A stretch of 7,264 nucleotides of DNA from Microcaldota archaeon (lineage in GTDB: Archaea; Micrarchaeota; Micrarchaeia; Anstonellales; J096), in assembly GCA_015520875.1 (NCBI GenBank), contig WAPD01000099.1, positions 1-7,264 on the forward strand. The letters are read 5' to 3'. Shown in pieces: positions 1 to 6,596 of this stretch (position 1 is its first letter; every line of letters starts with the position of its first letter). Position numbers and translations under genes: made by a program. The notes under the pieces are model-generated. The model was given only the letters and a program-made list of their open reading frames with translations. It did not search any database and had not been told where the DNA came from.

Positions 1-350
1 CTATAGCAATTCTATTGATTGTGATAATAACTGTTAGGGTTTTGATACATTCTTTAGGATTAACATTATTGGGCGTTCCACCTAAGATAGGAGCTTTACT
101 TGCATTGTTATCGGCACCTACTGGAGAATTTGCCATGCTCGTGGCAGACCAGTTCCAAGATTTGTTCCATTTCAATACCATTTCCCTAGCAACAGCTATT
201 GTATTCTTTTCATCAATAGTAACTTGGTACTTAGGGGCAAGGCATCGCGAATATAATGAAACAATGGAAAGGTTAAGAAGGAAATTATCCATATTTATAG
301 AGGAACTGAAAGAGAATTCAAAGAAAAAAAGGAAGGTGAGGAAAAGATGA
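1..350 (+). CDS. Cation:proton antiporter of the Kef/NapA (CPA2) type, C-terminal part only
   Basis: Partial gene: the reading frame is open from base 3 to the TGA at 348-350, giving 115 residues, and the true start lies outside the window. The family exchanges Na+ or K+ for protons across the cytoplasmic membrane. Seen: a hydrophobic segment (visible residues 1-24), then LGVPPKIGALLALLSAPTGE followed by FAMLVADQ, which resembles the family's late transmembrane pair in which a Gly-Glu-Phe (here G41-E42-F43) follows a small-residue helix. A last hydrophobic helix lies at about 59-78. A charged, Lys/Arg-rich cytoplasmic tail follows, ending KKKRKVRKR. No TrkA-N or other regulatory nucleotide-binding domain follows the membrane part. 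The stop overlaps the next start as ATGA, so it is probably co-translated with kae1. The transported ion cannot be told, because the ion-binding aspartates would lie upstream of the window. Confidence 0.72.
   Translation, partial: IAILLIVIITVRVLIHSLGLTLLGVPPKIGALLALLSAPTGEFAMLVADQFQDLFHFNTISLATAIVFFSSIVTWYLGARHREYNETMERLRRKLSIFIEELKENSKKKRKVRKR
334..339 (+). promoter_or_regulatory. Shine-Dalgarno site for kae1
   Basis: AGGTGA lies inside the end of the antiporter gene, seven bases before the ATG at 347. It is complementary to the usual archaeal 16S rRNA tail (AUCACCUCC). It supports ATG 347 as the kae1 start and translation from a shared antiporter-kae1 transcript. Confidence 0.65.
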
Positions 351-676
351 AAGTCCTTGGGATAGAATCAACAGCCCACACCTTGGGAATTGGAATATTT
401 GATAATGGAATTAAAGCCAATGTTTATAAAACATTTCAAGGACCTTATTTGCCAAGAGATCTAGTGGAACATCATGCAAAGGTCTTTCCCGATGTTTTAA
501 AAGAGGCTTTGGAAAAAGCCCAATTAACATTAAAGGATATTGAAGGAATAGCTGTTGCAAAAGGCCCTGGGATAGGGGCTCCTTTGAGCTTTGGAGTAGC
601 AATGGGGAACTATTTAAGCTCACGATTGAATGTTCCAATTGTTGGAGTAACCACGGCTATGCACATATCAAAATAG
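347..676 (+). CDS. kae1: Kae1/TsaD-family protein, N-terminal fragment (frame broken near 650)
   Basis: Kae1 is the catalytic subunit of the archaeal KEOPS complex. It transfers the threonylcarbamoyl group to A37 of ANN-decoding tRNAs (t6A modification). This frame gives 109 residues, about a third of the family length, and ends at TAG 674-676. Seen: the family's start MKVLGIESTAHTLGIGI (GIE-TAHT, phosphate-binding strand of the ASKHA fold), the EHHAKVFPD segment at 41-49, and AKGPGIGAPLSFGVAMGNYL at 71-90, which is the GPG-G motif. Up to VPIVGV (96-101) the match is good. The last eight residues, TTAMHISK, do not match the family, whereas the next frame reads HGYAHIK at the same place. The start at ATG 347 is backed by AGGTGA and by coupling to the antiporter stop. 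As written, this fragment lacks both metal-binding histidines and cannot be a working enzyme alone. Confidence 0.85.
   Translation: MKVLGIESTAHTLGIGIFDNGIKANVYKTFQGPYLPRDLVEHHAKVFPDVLKEALEKAQLTLKDIEGIAVAKGPGIGAPLSFGVAMGNYLSSRLNVPIVGVTTAMHISK
647..652 (+). other. Frameshift junction within kae1
   Basis: The kae1 homology leaves the first frame after GTA (647-649, Val101) and resumes in another frame at CAC (652-654). One base is missing between them. Restoring one A (GTA AAC CAC) or re-reading A649 gives VGV-N-H-G-Y-A-H-I, which rebuilds the family's NH...AH motif with its HxxxH metal ligands (His103 and His107 of a 310-residue joined protein). I see no canonical slippery heptamer (X XXY YYZ) at the site. 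A lost base in the genome or a sequencing/assembly error is therefore more likely than programmed frameshifting. Confidence 0.85.
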
Positions 677-1278
677 TGGAATATGTAAATAATGTTGAGG
701 GAGATATAGCTTTGTATGTAAGTGGTGGAAACACTCAAATTATCTATTTGCCTGAACTCAAGGTGGTTGGAGAAACCTTAGATATCGGAATAGGAAATAT
801 GTTGGATAAGGCGGCTCGTGAAATAGGTTTAAAGAATGCAAGTGAACTGGAACAATTAGCTTTATCCCATGAACAATATATAGAAATGCCATACACAGTT
901 AAGGGAATGCACACAACCTTTTCAGGTATTTTAACACACTTCAAAAGGCTTAGTTCCAAATATGATAAGAGAGATTTAGCATATTCTTTAATGCACACGA
1001 GCTATGCTATGTTGTTAGAAACATTGGCAAGGGCTATGTTTGCTTATAATGCCAAAAAAATCATCCTATGTGGAGGAGTTGCCCAAAGCAAAATTTTGAA
1101 TGAGATGTTAAAAGAGTTTGAAGCATTATATGATGTTAAGGTTTATAGAGCACCCAATGAATTCAACAGAGATAATGGATCTATGATTGCCTACACTGGT
1201 TACTTATTGTTTAAAAAAGGAAAAAAGGATGAATTGCCTGTTGTTCCAGATCCCAATTATAGAATAGATCACTTATAG
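676..1278 (+). CDS. kae1: Kae1/TsaD-family protein, C-terminal fragment (homology begins upstream at 652)
   Basis: This is the second part of the t6A threonylcarbamoyltransferase. The first possible start in this frame near the break is GTG 676, but family homology already runs from CAC 652 (HGYAHIKIVEY), so GTG 676 is probably just an internal valine. Seen, in this fragment's numbering: LYVSGGNTQII (13-23, nucleotide-binding strand turn), GETLDIGIGNMLDKAAREIGL (32-52), PYTVKGM then TFSGIL (72-86), LCGGVAQSKILNEML (131-145) and NEFNRDNGSMIAYTG (161-175), in which Asp166 should be the third metal ligand. The joined protein would be 310 residues, slightly short for Kae1 (usually about 320-335), and has no fused Bud32 kinase. 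Oddities: the family's GLxxPGGP loop is shortened to GLKNASELE, and the usual Asn of GGVAANK is Ser (GGVAQSK). The 3' end overlaps the convergent aglB by 10 bases. Confidence 0.85.
   Translation: MEYVNNVEGDIALYVSGGNTQIIYLPELKVVGETLDIGIGNMLDKAAREIGLKNASELEQLALSHEQYIEMPYTVKGMHTTFSGILTHFKRLSSKYDKRDLAYSLMHTSYAMLLETLARAMFAYNAKKIILCGGVAQSKILNEMLKEFEALYDVKVYRAPNEFNRDNGSMIAYTGYLLFKKGKKDELPVVPDPNYRIDHL
1213..1226 (-). terminator. Possible oligo-T terminator of aglB, inside kae1
   Basis: Read on the - strand this is T6-CC-T6, about 43-56 bases past the aglB stop. Archaeal polymerases stop at T-runs in the non-template strand without needing a hairpin. The run also encodes Lys-Lys-Gly-Lys-Lys in kae1, so it may be only codon use. 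Position and pattern are the only evidence. Confidence 0.3.
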
Positions 1279-4130
1279 ATTTTTACATAACCATTATTGT
1301 AAACTTGTTTAAATCCATCCATGTGGTCCATCACATAGGCTTTATACAACACAGAATCATAGAACCTTGTTGTTCTATCGTTATAACCGTCAACCCATTG
1401 CCCGTTTACATACCACATTTTATCCTTTAGATATAATGAAACAAAGGCATTATCTGCTATTGGAACCAATAGGGCTTTTTGTAGTTTCTTAGCTGGGTCT
1501 GTTTCATTTAACTTATAAGCAATGTAGATAACTTGTGGATTTGCTTGTACCAATAGGGCTTTTGCCAAAGGTGTTTTTAATCTAGAGATGTTCAAAGAAC
1601 CGTCATTAGGTGTTATACAATATTTCTTGACCCATATTGGTTGGACATTGCCCGTTGTTCCTTTAATATCCCTAACATAACCAACATAACCTTGCCTTAC
1701 TCCATTTATGGTACAGGTTTGAGTAGGGTCCATTCTAATAACTTCCCATAAATTCTTCCACTCACAAACGCTTGTCATAGGCTCATGTTCAACAGAGGTT
1801 TGATTAGCATCAGCACATGCCAGATAATTCAAAGCAAAGAACTTACCTCCAAATAATTCAGAGCTTCCCATAACAATTTCCCTATCTATCATCGCATAAT
1901 TAGAACCATATTTATTCATAGTGTTCCGCAAGGTTGTTTCATTACCCATCACAAAGGCATATGCTGTATCTAAAATCATTTTCAACACACTATGTTCGTT
2001 TCTTATCACTGCTTTTCTCTCCCCCCAGTAATTAATCCAGTGTCCGTAGTCCCACCATGAGATAATCCTAGAATCAGGTTCTGTGAACTTGTAAATCCAT
2101 TCCATTGGATTTAGCCATTCGGGTGGCATATAGTTACAAGCTATCTGTATTCTAATTTGTTTTCCTGTATCCAAATTTTGTCCATATTTTTGGAACAAAT
2201 CATATTGACACAATTGAGCATTGTATTGTAATGTAATGGGTAAATCTTCTAATGAAACATTACAGAATTGTGATTGACCTGATGCACACAACAATTGGAA
2301 TAAATCTCCCATTTGAGATGGATTATTTCCATAGGTTGGAACAAAAGAGGCCATTGTTAATGAGATATTTGTTAGGAACCCATATCCTGCAAATATTATC
2401 AATAACAGAGCAATTCCCAACGGAGCATCCCTGTGTTTCACATATTTCCCCAGCTTAACAAGTATATAAGATAAAAACAATAAAAATCCATAGATGAAAT
2501 AGATCTGGAACTTCGCCTTTATCAAACCTATCAATAATGGAACAGCACCTATTGCTACTATTAATTCAGGAGAAGGATCTTGATTTTTTATGAAAACTTT
2601 ATAGAGTTCCCAAAACATCCATAAAATTGCCACAGCAGTAATACCATAAGCTAGGGAAGGCTCCTTAGGGTACCACGTTGTGTTCAATCCAAAAGACTGC
2701 AATATGGAGATAATTAAACTTATTAAAAGATTTAGGATTTCTCCAGGGATTGTTAATATAACATACAGGTATCCAAAAAGATTTAATAGGGGATTTTGGG
2801 ATTGTAAGAAAACACTTGCAGGAGTTCCCATTGTTCCAACCATTGATAAAGAAGGTCCTGCTAATGCTTGTTCTTGAATTGTTCTCTCCAAAGGTGTGTT
2901 ATATTGGGCTGCTACCAAAGCAGAATAAATAATGCTCCCGAAGAAATTATGCAAGACCCATGCTCCGATTATCAATAAAATAAATGAAGCAATCACAACA
3001 TTGGAACCATGTTTCTTGACCAAGGTTTCATAGTAGGATTTTATTCTTGGCAATATTACTGGTACTAGAAGCAATAGAGAATATTTTAGTTTTGCCAAAG
3101 AACCTGTATAAACAAACAACCAAAGACCTCCGATTAAAGATCCCAAAAACACGTACAAAGGCATGTCATCATTATTTTTCCAAGCATAGATCAACAATGC
3201 TAAGGTTAGATAAATGGCAATGGCAGGACTTGCCACAGCTCCTATTAAAGCTGCCAATGTTCCAAGACCAAGCCAATGCTTAAAGATTTCTTCTTTATAT
3301 TTCACATAAAGGGCAAGCATCCCAGAAAGATAGCTAAATATAAAGAAGTTGAAAGGCTGCATTTCAAATACTCCGGACATGAACTTAAAGATAAAAATAG
3401 GCACATAGGCTGCAAAAATGGACATTCCCAAACCTATCCAACGATTCCCTGTCAATGAATACCCTATAAAATAAAACATTATAGCAATACCCATGGCCAT
3501 TAAAGGAGGGTAATAATTAGCTACAGCAGATAAGATATATCTATCTAACATGTTGACATTGTTTAAACTAGAATATAGGAAATCCCAGTAGCCTATAGTA
3601 TAATGAACAATGGGTGGGCTTCTATGGGTGCTTTTATTATAAGGATACCAAGCACTATCATCGCTTAATGGAATTACTCCATATTTTAGAAGCATTTTAG
3701 CCCCTTCTAAATAGAAATATGGGTCAAATTCTATGTAGATAGGGGAAAAAGAAGACATCCTTATTAAGAAGGCTAAAGAAGCTATCAATAAAACTCCTAA
3801 TACAGCCCAAAGCTCCATGTTGTTTTTATAATCTTGAAGGGAGGAAATTATTTTTTTAAAATCAGGGATCTCAAAGTTATTTTTACCCCACCAATAAATA
3901 ATTCCAAGCATTAACAAATAGCTTAAACCTATTGAAATGTAGTTAACTTGTCCTAGTAAAAATCCGATAATGCTTAACAAGGTTCCAAAAAGGATAAACG
4001 TTGTTGGCAACCCTAATAAAAAGCGTTCCAAGAAAGTAAATCTTTTGAAAGAAATGGCTATTGCTAGAGCTGGAATTATATAAAAGAAAGTTAAAATAAG
4101 GTAAAGTGTAGCATGGTTAAATATAAACAT
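1269..4130 (-). CDS. aglB: Oligosaccharyltransferase, AglB/STT3 family
   Basis: Single-subunit archaeal N-glycosylation enzyme. It moves a glycan from a dolichol phosphate carrier to Asn in Asn-X-Ser/Thr on the outer face of the membrane. The 953 residues are full length for the family. Residues 1-590 are membrane-embedded, with about 13-16 hydrophobic segments; residues 600-953 form the extracytoplasmic domain. Seen: IEFDPYFYLEGAKMLLKYG (133-151), the first acidic loop that normally binds the metal and matches the family's FDP-F-YR pattern; a second acidic site SDDSAWYP (156-163); RTIQEQ (416-421), a TIXE motif in the long external loop with Glu420 as likely ligand; and SWWDYGHW (691-698), the WWDYG acceptor-sequon motif. 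The family's DK/MI element is not clean: D749 and K763 are the best candidates. All eight cysteines (615, 623, 641, 665, 772, 789, 806, 838) lie in the outer domain. ATG 4130 is chosen because a TATA box sits about 28 bases upstream, suggesting a leaderless mRNA. Confidence 0.95.
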   Translation of the reverse strand: MFIFNHATLYLILTFFYIIPALAIAISFKRFTFLERFLLGLPTTFILFGTLLSIIGFLLGQVNYISIGLSYLLMLGIIYWWGKNNFEIPDFKKIISSLQDYKNNMELWAVLGVLLIASLAFLIRMSSFSPIYIEFDPYFYLEGAKMLLKYGVIPLSDDSAWYPYNKSTHRSPPIVHYTIGYWDFLYSSLNNVNMLDRYILSAVANYYPPLMAMGIAIMFYFIGYSLTGNRWIGLGMSIFAAYVPIFIFKFMSGVFEMQPFNFFIFSYLSGMLALYVKYKEEIFKHWLGLGTLAALIGAVASPAIAIYLTLALLIYAWKNNDDMPLYVFLGSLIGGLWLFVYTGSLAKLKYSLLLLVPVILPRIKSYYETLVKKHGSNVVIASFILLIIGAWVLHNFFGSIIYSALVAAQYNTPLERTIQEQALAGPSLSMVGTMGTPASVFLQSQNPLLNLFGYLYVILTIPGEILNLLISLIISILQSFGLNTTWYPKEPSLAYGITAVAILWMFWELYKVFIKNQDPSPELIVAIGAVPLLIGLIKAKFQIYFIYGFLLFLSYILVKLGKYVKHRDAPLGIALLLIIFAGYGFLTNISLTMASFVPTYGNNPSQMGDLFQLLCASGQSQFCNVSLEDLPITLQYNAQLCQYDLFQKYGQNLDTGKQIRIQIACNYMPPEWLNPMEWIYKFTEPDSRIISWWDYGHWINYWGERKAVIRNEHSVLKMILDTAYAFVMGNETTLRNTMNKYGSNYAMIDREIVMGSSELFGGKFFALNYLACADANQTSVEHEPMTSVCEWKNLWEVIRMDPTQTCTINGVRQGYVGYVRDIKGTTGNVQPIWVKKYCITPNDGSLNISRLKTPLAKALLVQANPQVIYIAYKLNETDPAKKLQKALLVPIADNAFVSLYLKDKMWYVNGQWVDGYNDRTTRFYDSVLYKAYVMDHMDGFKQVYNNGYVKIYK
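1280..1284 (+). terminator. Possible short T-run terminator after kae1
   Basis: TTTTT begins two bases after the kae1 stop and is the only T-run close to it. It lies inside the 3' end of the convergent aglB. Five Ts is a weak signal for an archaeal intrinsic terminator and no hairpin was found. Confidence 0.25.
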
Positions 4131-4154
4131 GCTTTATGTTTAGAGAGTTAGCTT

Positions 4155-4162
4155 TTTATATA
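4155..4162 (-). promoter_or_regulatory. TATA box of aglB, overlapping the cupin gene's stop codon
   Basis: Read on the - strand the box is TATATAAA in the context AATATATAAAAAG, close to the archaeal consensus TTTAWATA. Its centre is about 28 bases before ATG 4130, so transcription should begin at or within a few bases of the start codon. There is no Shine-Dalgarno-like sequence in the 25-base gap. The TAA stop of the upstream cupin gene (4156-4158) lies inside the box. Confidence 0.6.
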
Positions 4163-5181
4163 TTGCTAGCAGCTGCTACAAAGGGCAAAGCCACCCTTGT
4201 ATCTACAGGATAGGAAGGTTTTTTATAATACACATATAAAGGACCCTCTTCTAATCTCTCGATCTTCAAAGGCAATTTATCATAGACCACCAATAGATCA
4301 TAATGGTTTAACATAAGCTCTTCTAAGCCCACTTTGGCTTTTACCGGACCTAAAGGCATTACAATTGTTAGATTAGATAAAATGCCCAATTCAGGAGACC
4401 TTAAATCAACCCCTTCTTTATAACCTGGGAACTCTGAAATAATCTGTGTTAAAGTTTTCTCATCAGCCCCTTCTGGAATAATCCTCATTTTATATAATTT
4501 AACAGCTTCATCAACCATATTTACTCTTTTTATTCCCCTGCGTAACCTTTCAAAATAGCCCATTTTAAAATACTCATTTAAATCAATGTTATATTTTTCA
4601 TCGAAATTGCTTATTTTAGTGACCAAAGCTCCATATTCTCCAGGTTCTGTGAGTGCTCTGTGGACAACTCCTGCATCTGCCAAATAGGAGGTTCCGGTGG
4701 TTGCTCTTATCTCTTTTTCCACTACATTTCCTGTAGACTTTAATGTTTTACTTACCAATGGAACATAAACAATCTCAGAGCCTAAGAACACAGAAACAAA
4801 CTCTGGAACTTTGTGATAATGGTAGGGATTATTGATAGGTTCTCTTGTATGGAGAAAGGAAATTGTTTCACTTTCAAAGTCCCCTTCTACGTTTAAAGGA
4901 ATCCAGGTTTTAACACCATCTCCTTTCAAGGATAAAACCTTAGGATTTTCCCCTCTAGGAATATATAAAAATCCTCTTCTATCTAGACCTCTTAAAAGAG
5001 CTGCAAATAGATTTTCTCTCAAAACCCATTCTAAGTTTTCCCTATCTTTTTTAGAAAGAGTTCCCTCCTTGAGCATTTGAAGGGCAATCTTCCTTCTTTC
5101 TCTTATTCCTTTTAAACCGCCTTTGTGCTCTTGAGCATCTTTTAGCAAAAGTGCTGTGTCTTTAGAAAATTTTGTGGCCAT
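4156..5181 (-). CDS. Cupin-fold protein of unknown function
   Basis: I do not recognise the family, but the core is a clear single cupin barrel in a 341-residue soluble protein with no signal peptide or membrane segment. Cupin motif 1 is HYHKVPEFVSVFLG (121-134), an exact HxH(x)3E(x)6G. Motif 2 is GTSYLADAGVVHRALT (163-178), with the usual G(x)5-P-x-G(x)2H(x)3N spacing but Asp169 for Pro and Thr178 for Asn. His121, His123, Glu127 and His174 would form the metal site, so it is probably a metal-dependent enzyme or binding protein. An N-terminal charged helical region (about 1-70) and a C-terminal domain of about 140 residues with mixed strands are extra to the cupin core. It contains no cysteine. 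ATG 5181 is supported by a TATA-like box about 25 bases upstream. It lies between polB and aglB on the same strand, with 23- and 25-base gaps, which gives no clear hint of function. The archaeal cupin-type phosphoglucose isomerase was considered; its longer signature is not seen. Confidence 0.75.
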   Translation of the reverse strand: MATKFSKDTALLLKDAQEHKGGLKGIRERRKIALQMLKEGTLSKKDRENLEWVLRENLFAALLRGLDRRGFLYIPRGENPKVLSLKGDGVKTWIPLNVEGDFESETISFLHTREPINNPYHYHKVPEFVSVFLGSEIVYVPLVSKTLKSTGNVVEKEIRATTGTSYLADAGVVHRALTEPGEYGALVTKISNFDEKYNIDLNEYFKMGYFERLRRGIKRVNMVDEAVKLYKMRIIPEGADEKTLTQIISEFPGYKEGVDLRSPELGILSNLTIVMPLGPVKAKVGLEELMLNHYDLLVVYDKLPLKIERLEEGPLYVYYKKPSYPVDTRVALPFVAAASNI

Positions 5182-5202
5182 AATTATATTTATGTGAGAG
5201 AG

Positions 5203-5210
5203 TTTTAATT
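5203..5210 (-). promoter_or_regulatory. TATA-like box of the cupin gene, overlapping the polB stop codon
   Basis: The - strand reads AATTAAAA, centred about 25 bases before ATG 5181, again without a Shine-Dalgarno sequence in between. This fits a leaderless transcript. The polB TAA (5205-5207) falls inside the box. The match to the consensus is weaker than at aglB. Confidence 0.42.
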
Positions 5211-6596
5211 TATTAAGGATATTTGGAAGAATTTAGGTTGTTTTGGCAAGAACATGAAGATTTTTCCAGGAGTTGGGACAAAGTTTTGTTTTGCTTGGTA
5301 TGGTGTTTGGGCTTGGAATGCTCCTGAATTCAACACAATTACACCCCTATGCTTCTTTGCACCTATTTTATGGATATGGCCTGTTTGAAACACATGGGGC
5401 ACCATATCTATAACGAGGAAATCCATTGGCAAAGGTGTAATAGGATTATAACCATATAAAGAAGATAAGTGCCTTCTTCTAAGCATTTCCACAGCTACTG
5501 TCACAGGATCCTCATAGGATAATCTTGGAATTTGAGAGATATAAGAATCTATTGAGGTTCCATGGTATAATAGATGGAGAATTCCATGGGCTTTTACATA
5601 GGCTGGGTTTGGCAACAGATGGACATCTGCAGATATTAAAGATTTGTCTATGGGTTCAGAAGGTTCCCCTCTTCTAACAGCATCGTGATTTCCGGGAATA
5701 ACGACAGTTTCTATATAATCGGGGATTTGCTCTAAAAAATCATTGAATAGTTTATATTGTCCTTCTATATCTAATTCTTCTAGTTCCAATTCTTGCCTTG
5801 GGTAGATTCCAATACCATCCACATTATCCCCTCCTATCATGATATATTTAATATGGGTTCTGTATTTTCCAAGCAAATCATTTTTTCCATTCAAAGCATC
5901 CACCAATCTCTTAATAGCATCTTTCAAAACATATTTGCTCCCAAAATGTGTATCTGAAATGTATAAAATTCCAATATCGTCTTCTATTTTAGGAAGGGAT
6001 TGGGGTTTTATGTCTGGGAACTCTATATCCTCTACAATTCCAATATTGCCAATCCAGGTTCCCTTTATTAAAACAATATCATCTTTGATAACCTCTTCAC
6101 TTACCCATTTATAAATCTGAGAATCTTTCTTTACAATAAAGGTTTTCATTCCTGTTAAATCCTCACATGTCAATGAAATATGGCCGTTTTTGGTTTTTCC
6201 TTTATCATAGACCATACAAACAACAGAGAATTTTTGTTTTTCCCTTAAATCCTTTAATTCAACCGATGGGTACTTTTCATCAAACTGATTAAACATGATT
6301 TTAATGCGCTCAAACCTATTTCTAAAATATTTAATGAAGTCTTCTAATGAAGAGGTTGTTTTGGTGTTAGAAGCGCTATAACGGTTTTCATAAAGTTCCA
6401 ATTGTGGATCTATATCTTTAGCATAAATATAATCAGATTTTTTAATAACTGTTCTTTCTTTTAAAATCTCCACTAAATGGTCGGCAGTAACAAAGCCCTT
6501 AACCGGCTTTTCCAAAAGCTTTTCCCTGATGTAGGCTTGTTCTTCAGGAGTTAATTTTTCCAGATATTGGGCTGCTGCTTCTGTTAATCTATACAT
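5205..6596 (-). CDS. polB: Family D DNA polymerase (PolD) small subunit DP1, exonuclease
   Basis: DP1 pairs with the large polymerase subunit DP2 (not in this window) as an archaeal replicative polymerase and supplies 3'-5' proofreading through an Mre11-like phosphoesterase domain. Seen in 463 residues: an N-terminal helical region (1-70), a linker, an OB-fold-like domain at about 120-195 (KFSVVCMVYDKGK to VEDIEFPDI), then the catalytic domain with every expected metal motif. These are SDTHFGS (D215, H217), GGDNVDG (D257, D260), PGNHDA (N303, H304, D305), LLYHGTSID (H345) and TGHIHK (H407, H409). The conserved LNSGAFQAQTPYQ follows at 422-434. The intact metal centre predicts an active nuclease, unlike the degenerate eukaryotic B-subunits. 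It is at the short end for DP1, mostly through a short N-terminal linker. ATG 6596 lies inside the UPF0147 stop region with only a weak GAGA upstream, so translation is probably coupled to that gene. Confidence 0.96.
   Translation of the reverse strand: MYRLTEAAAQYLEKLTPEEQAYIREKLLEKPVKGFVTADHLVEILKERTVIKKSDYIYAKDIDPQLELYENRYSASNTKTTSSLEDFIKYFRNRFERIKIMFNQFDEKYPSVELKDLREKQKFSVVCMVYDKGKTKNGHISLTCEDLTGMKTFIVKKDSQIYKWVSEEVIKDDIVLIKGTWIGNIGIVEDIEFPDIKPQSLPKIEDDIGILYISDTHFGSKYVLKDAIKRLVDALNGKNDLLGKYRTHIKYIMIGGDNVDGIGIYPRQELELEELDIEGQYKLFNDFLEQIPDYIETVVIPGNHDAVRRGEPSEPIDKSLISADVHLLPNPAYVKAHGILHLLYHGTSIDSYISQIPRLSYEDPVTVAVEMLRRRHLSSLYGYNPITPLPMDFLVIDMVPHVFQTGHIHKIGAKKHRGVIVLNSGAFQAQTPYQAKQNFVPTPGKIFMFLPKQPKFFQISLIN

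Noticed and set aside
640..676. Programmed -1 frameshifting to make full-length Kae1
   Set aside because: Re-reading A649 would give the right protein, but there is no X XXY YYZ slippery heptamer and I saw no strong downstream stem. A lost base or sequence error is simpler. It stays possible until reads are checked.
411..998. Two - strand open frames (75 and 84 codons) opposite kae1
   Set aside because: The + strand has clear Kae1 motifs across both; the antisense translations show no recognisable domain.
2252..3458. Several open frames of 60-78 codons on the + strand opposite aglB
   Set aside because: They lie entirely antisense to a full-length aglB with all its motifs, have no family-like sequence, and are expected by chance opposite a long AT-rich hydrophobic gene.
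4156..5181. Archaeal cupin-type phosphoglucose isomerase
   Set aside because: Only the generic cupin HxH-E-H ligands fit. The protein is much longer than that enzyme and its wider signature is not seen.
4832..6114. + strand open frames at 4832-5080 and 5839-6114
   Set aside because: They are antisense to the cupin gene and to the metal-site-bearing part of polB, and lack a start signal or recognisable sequence.
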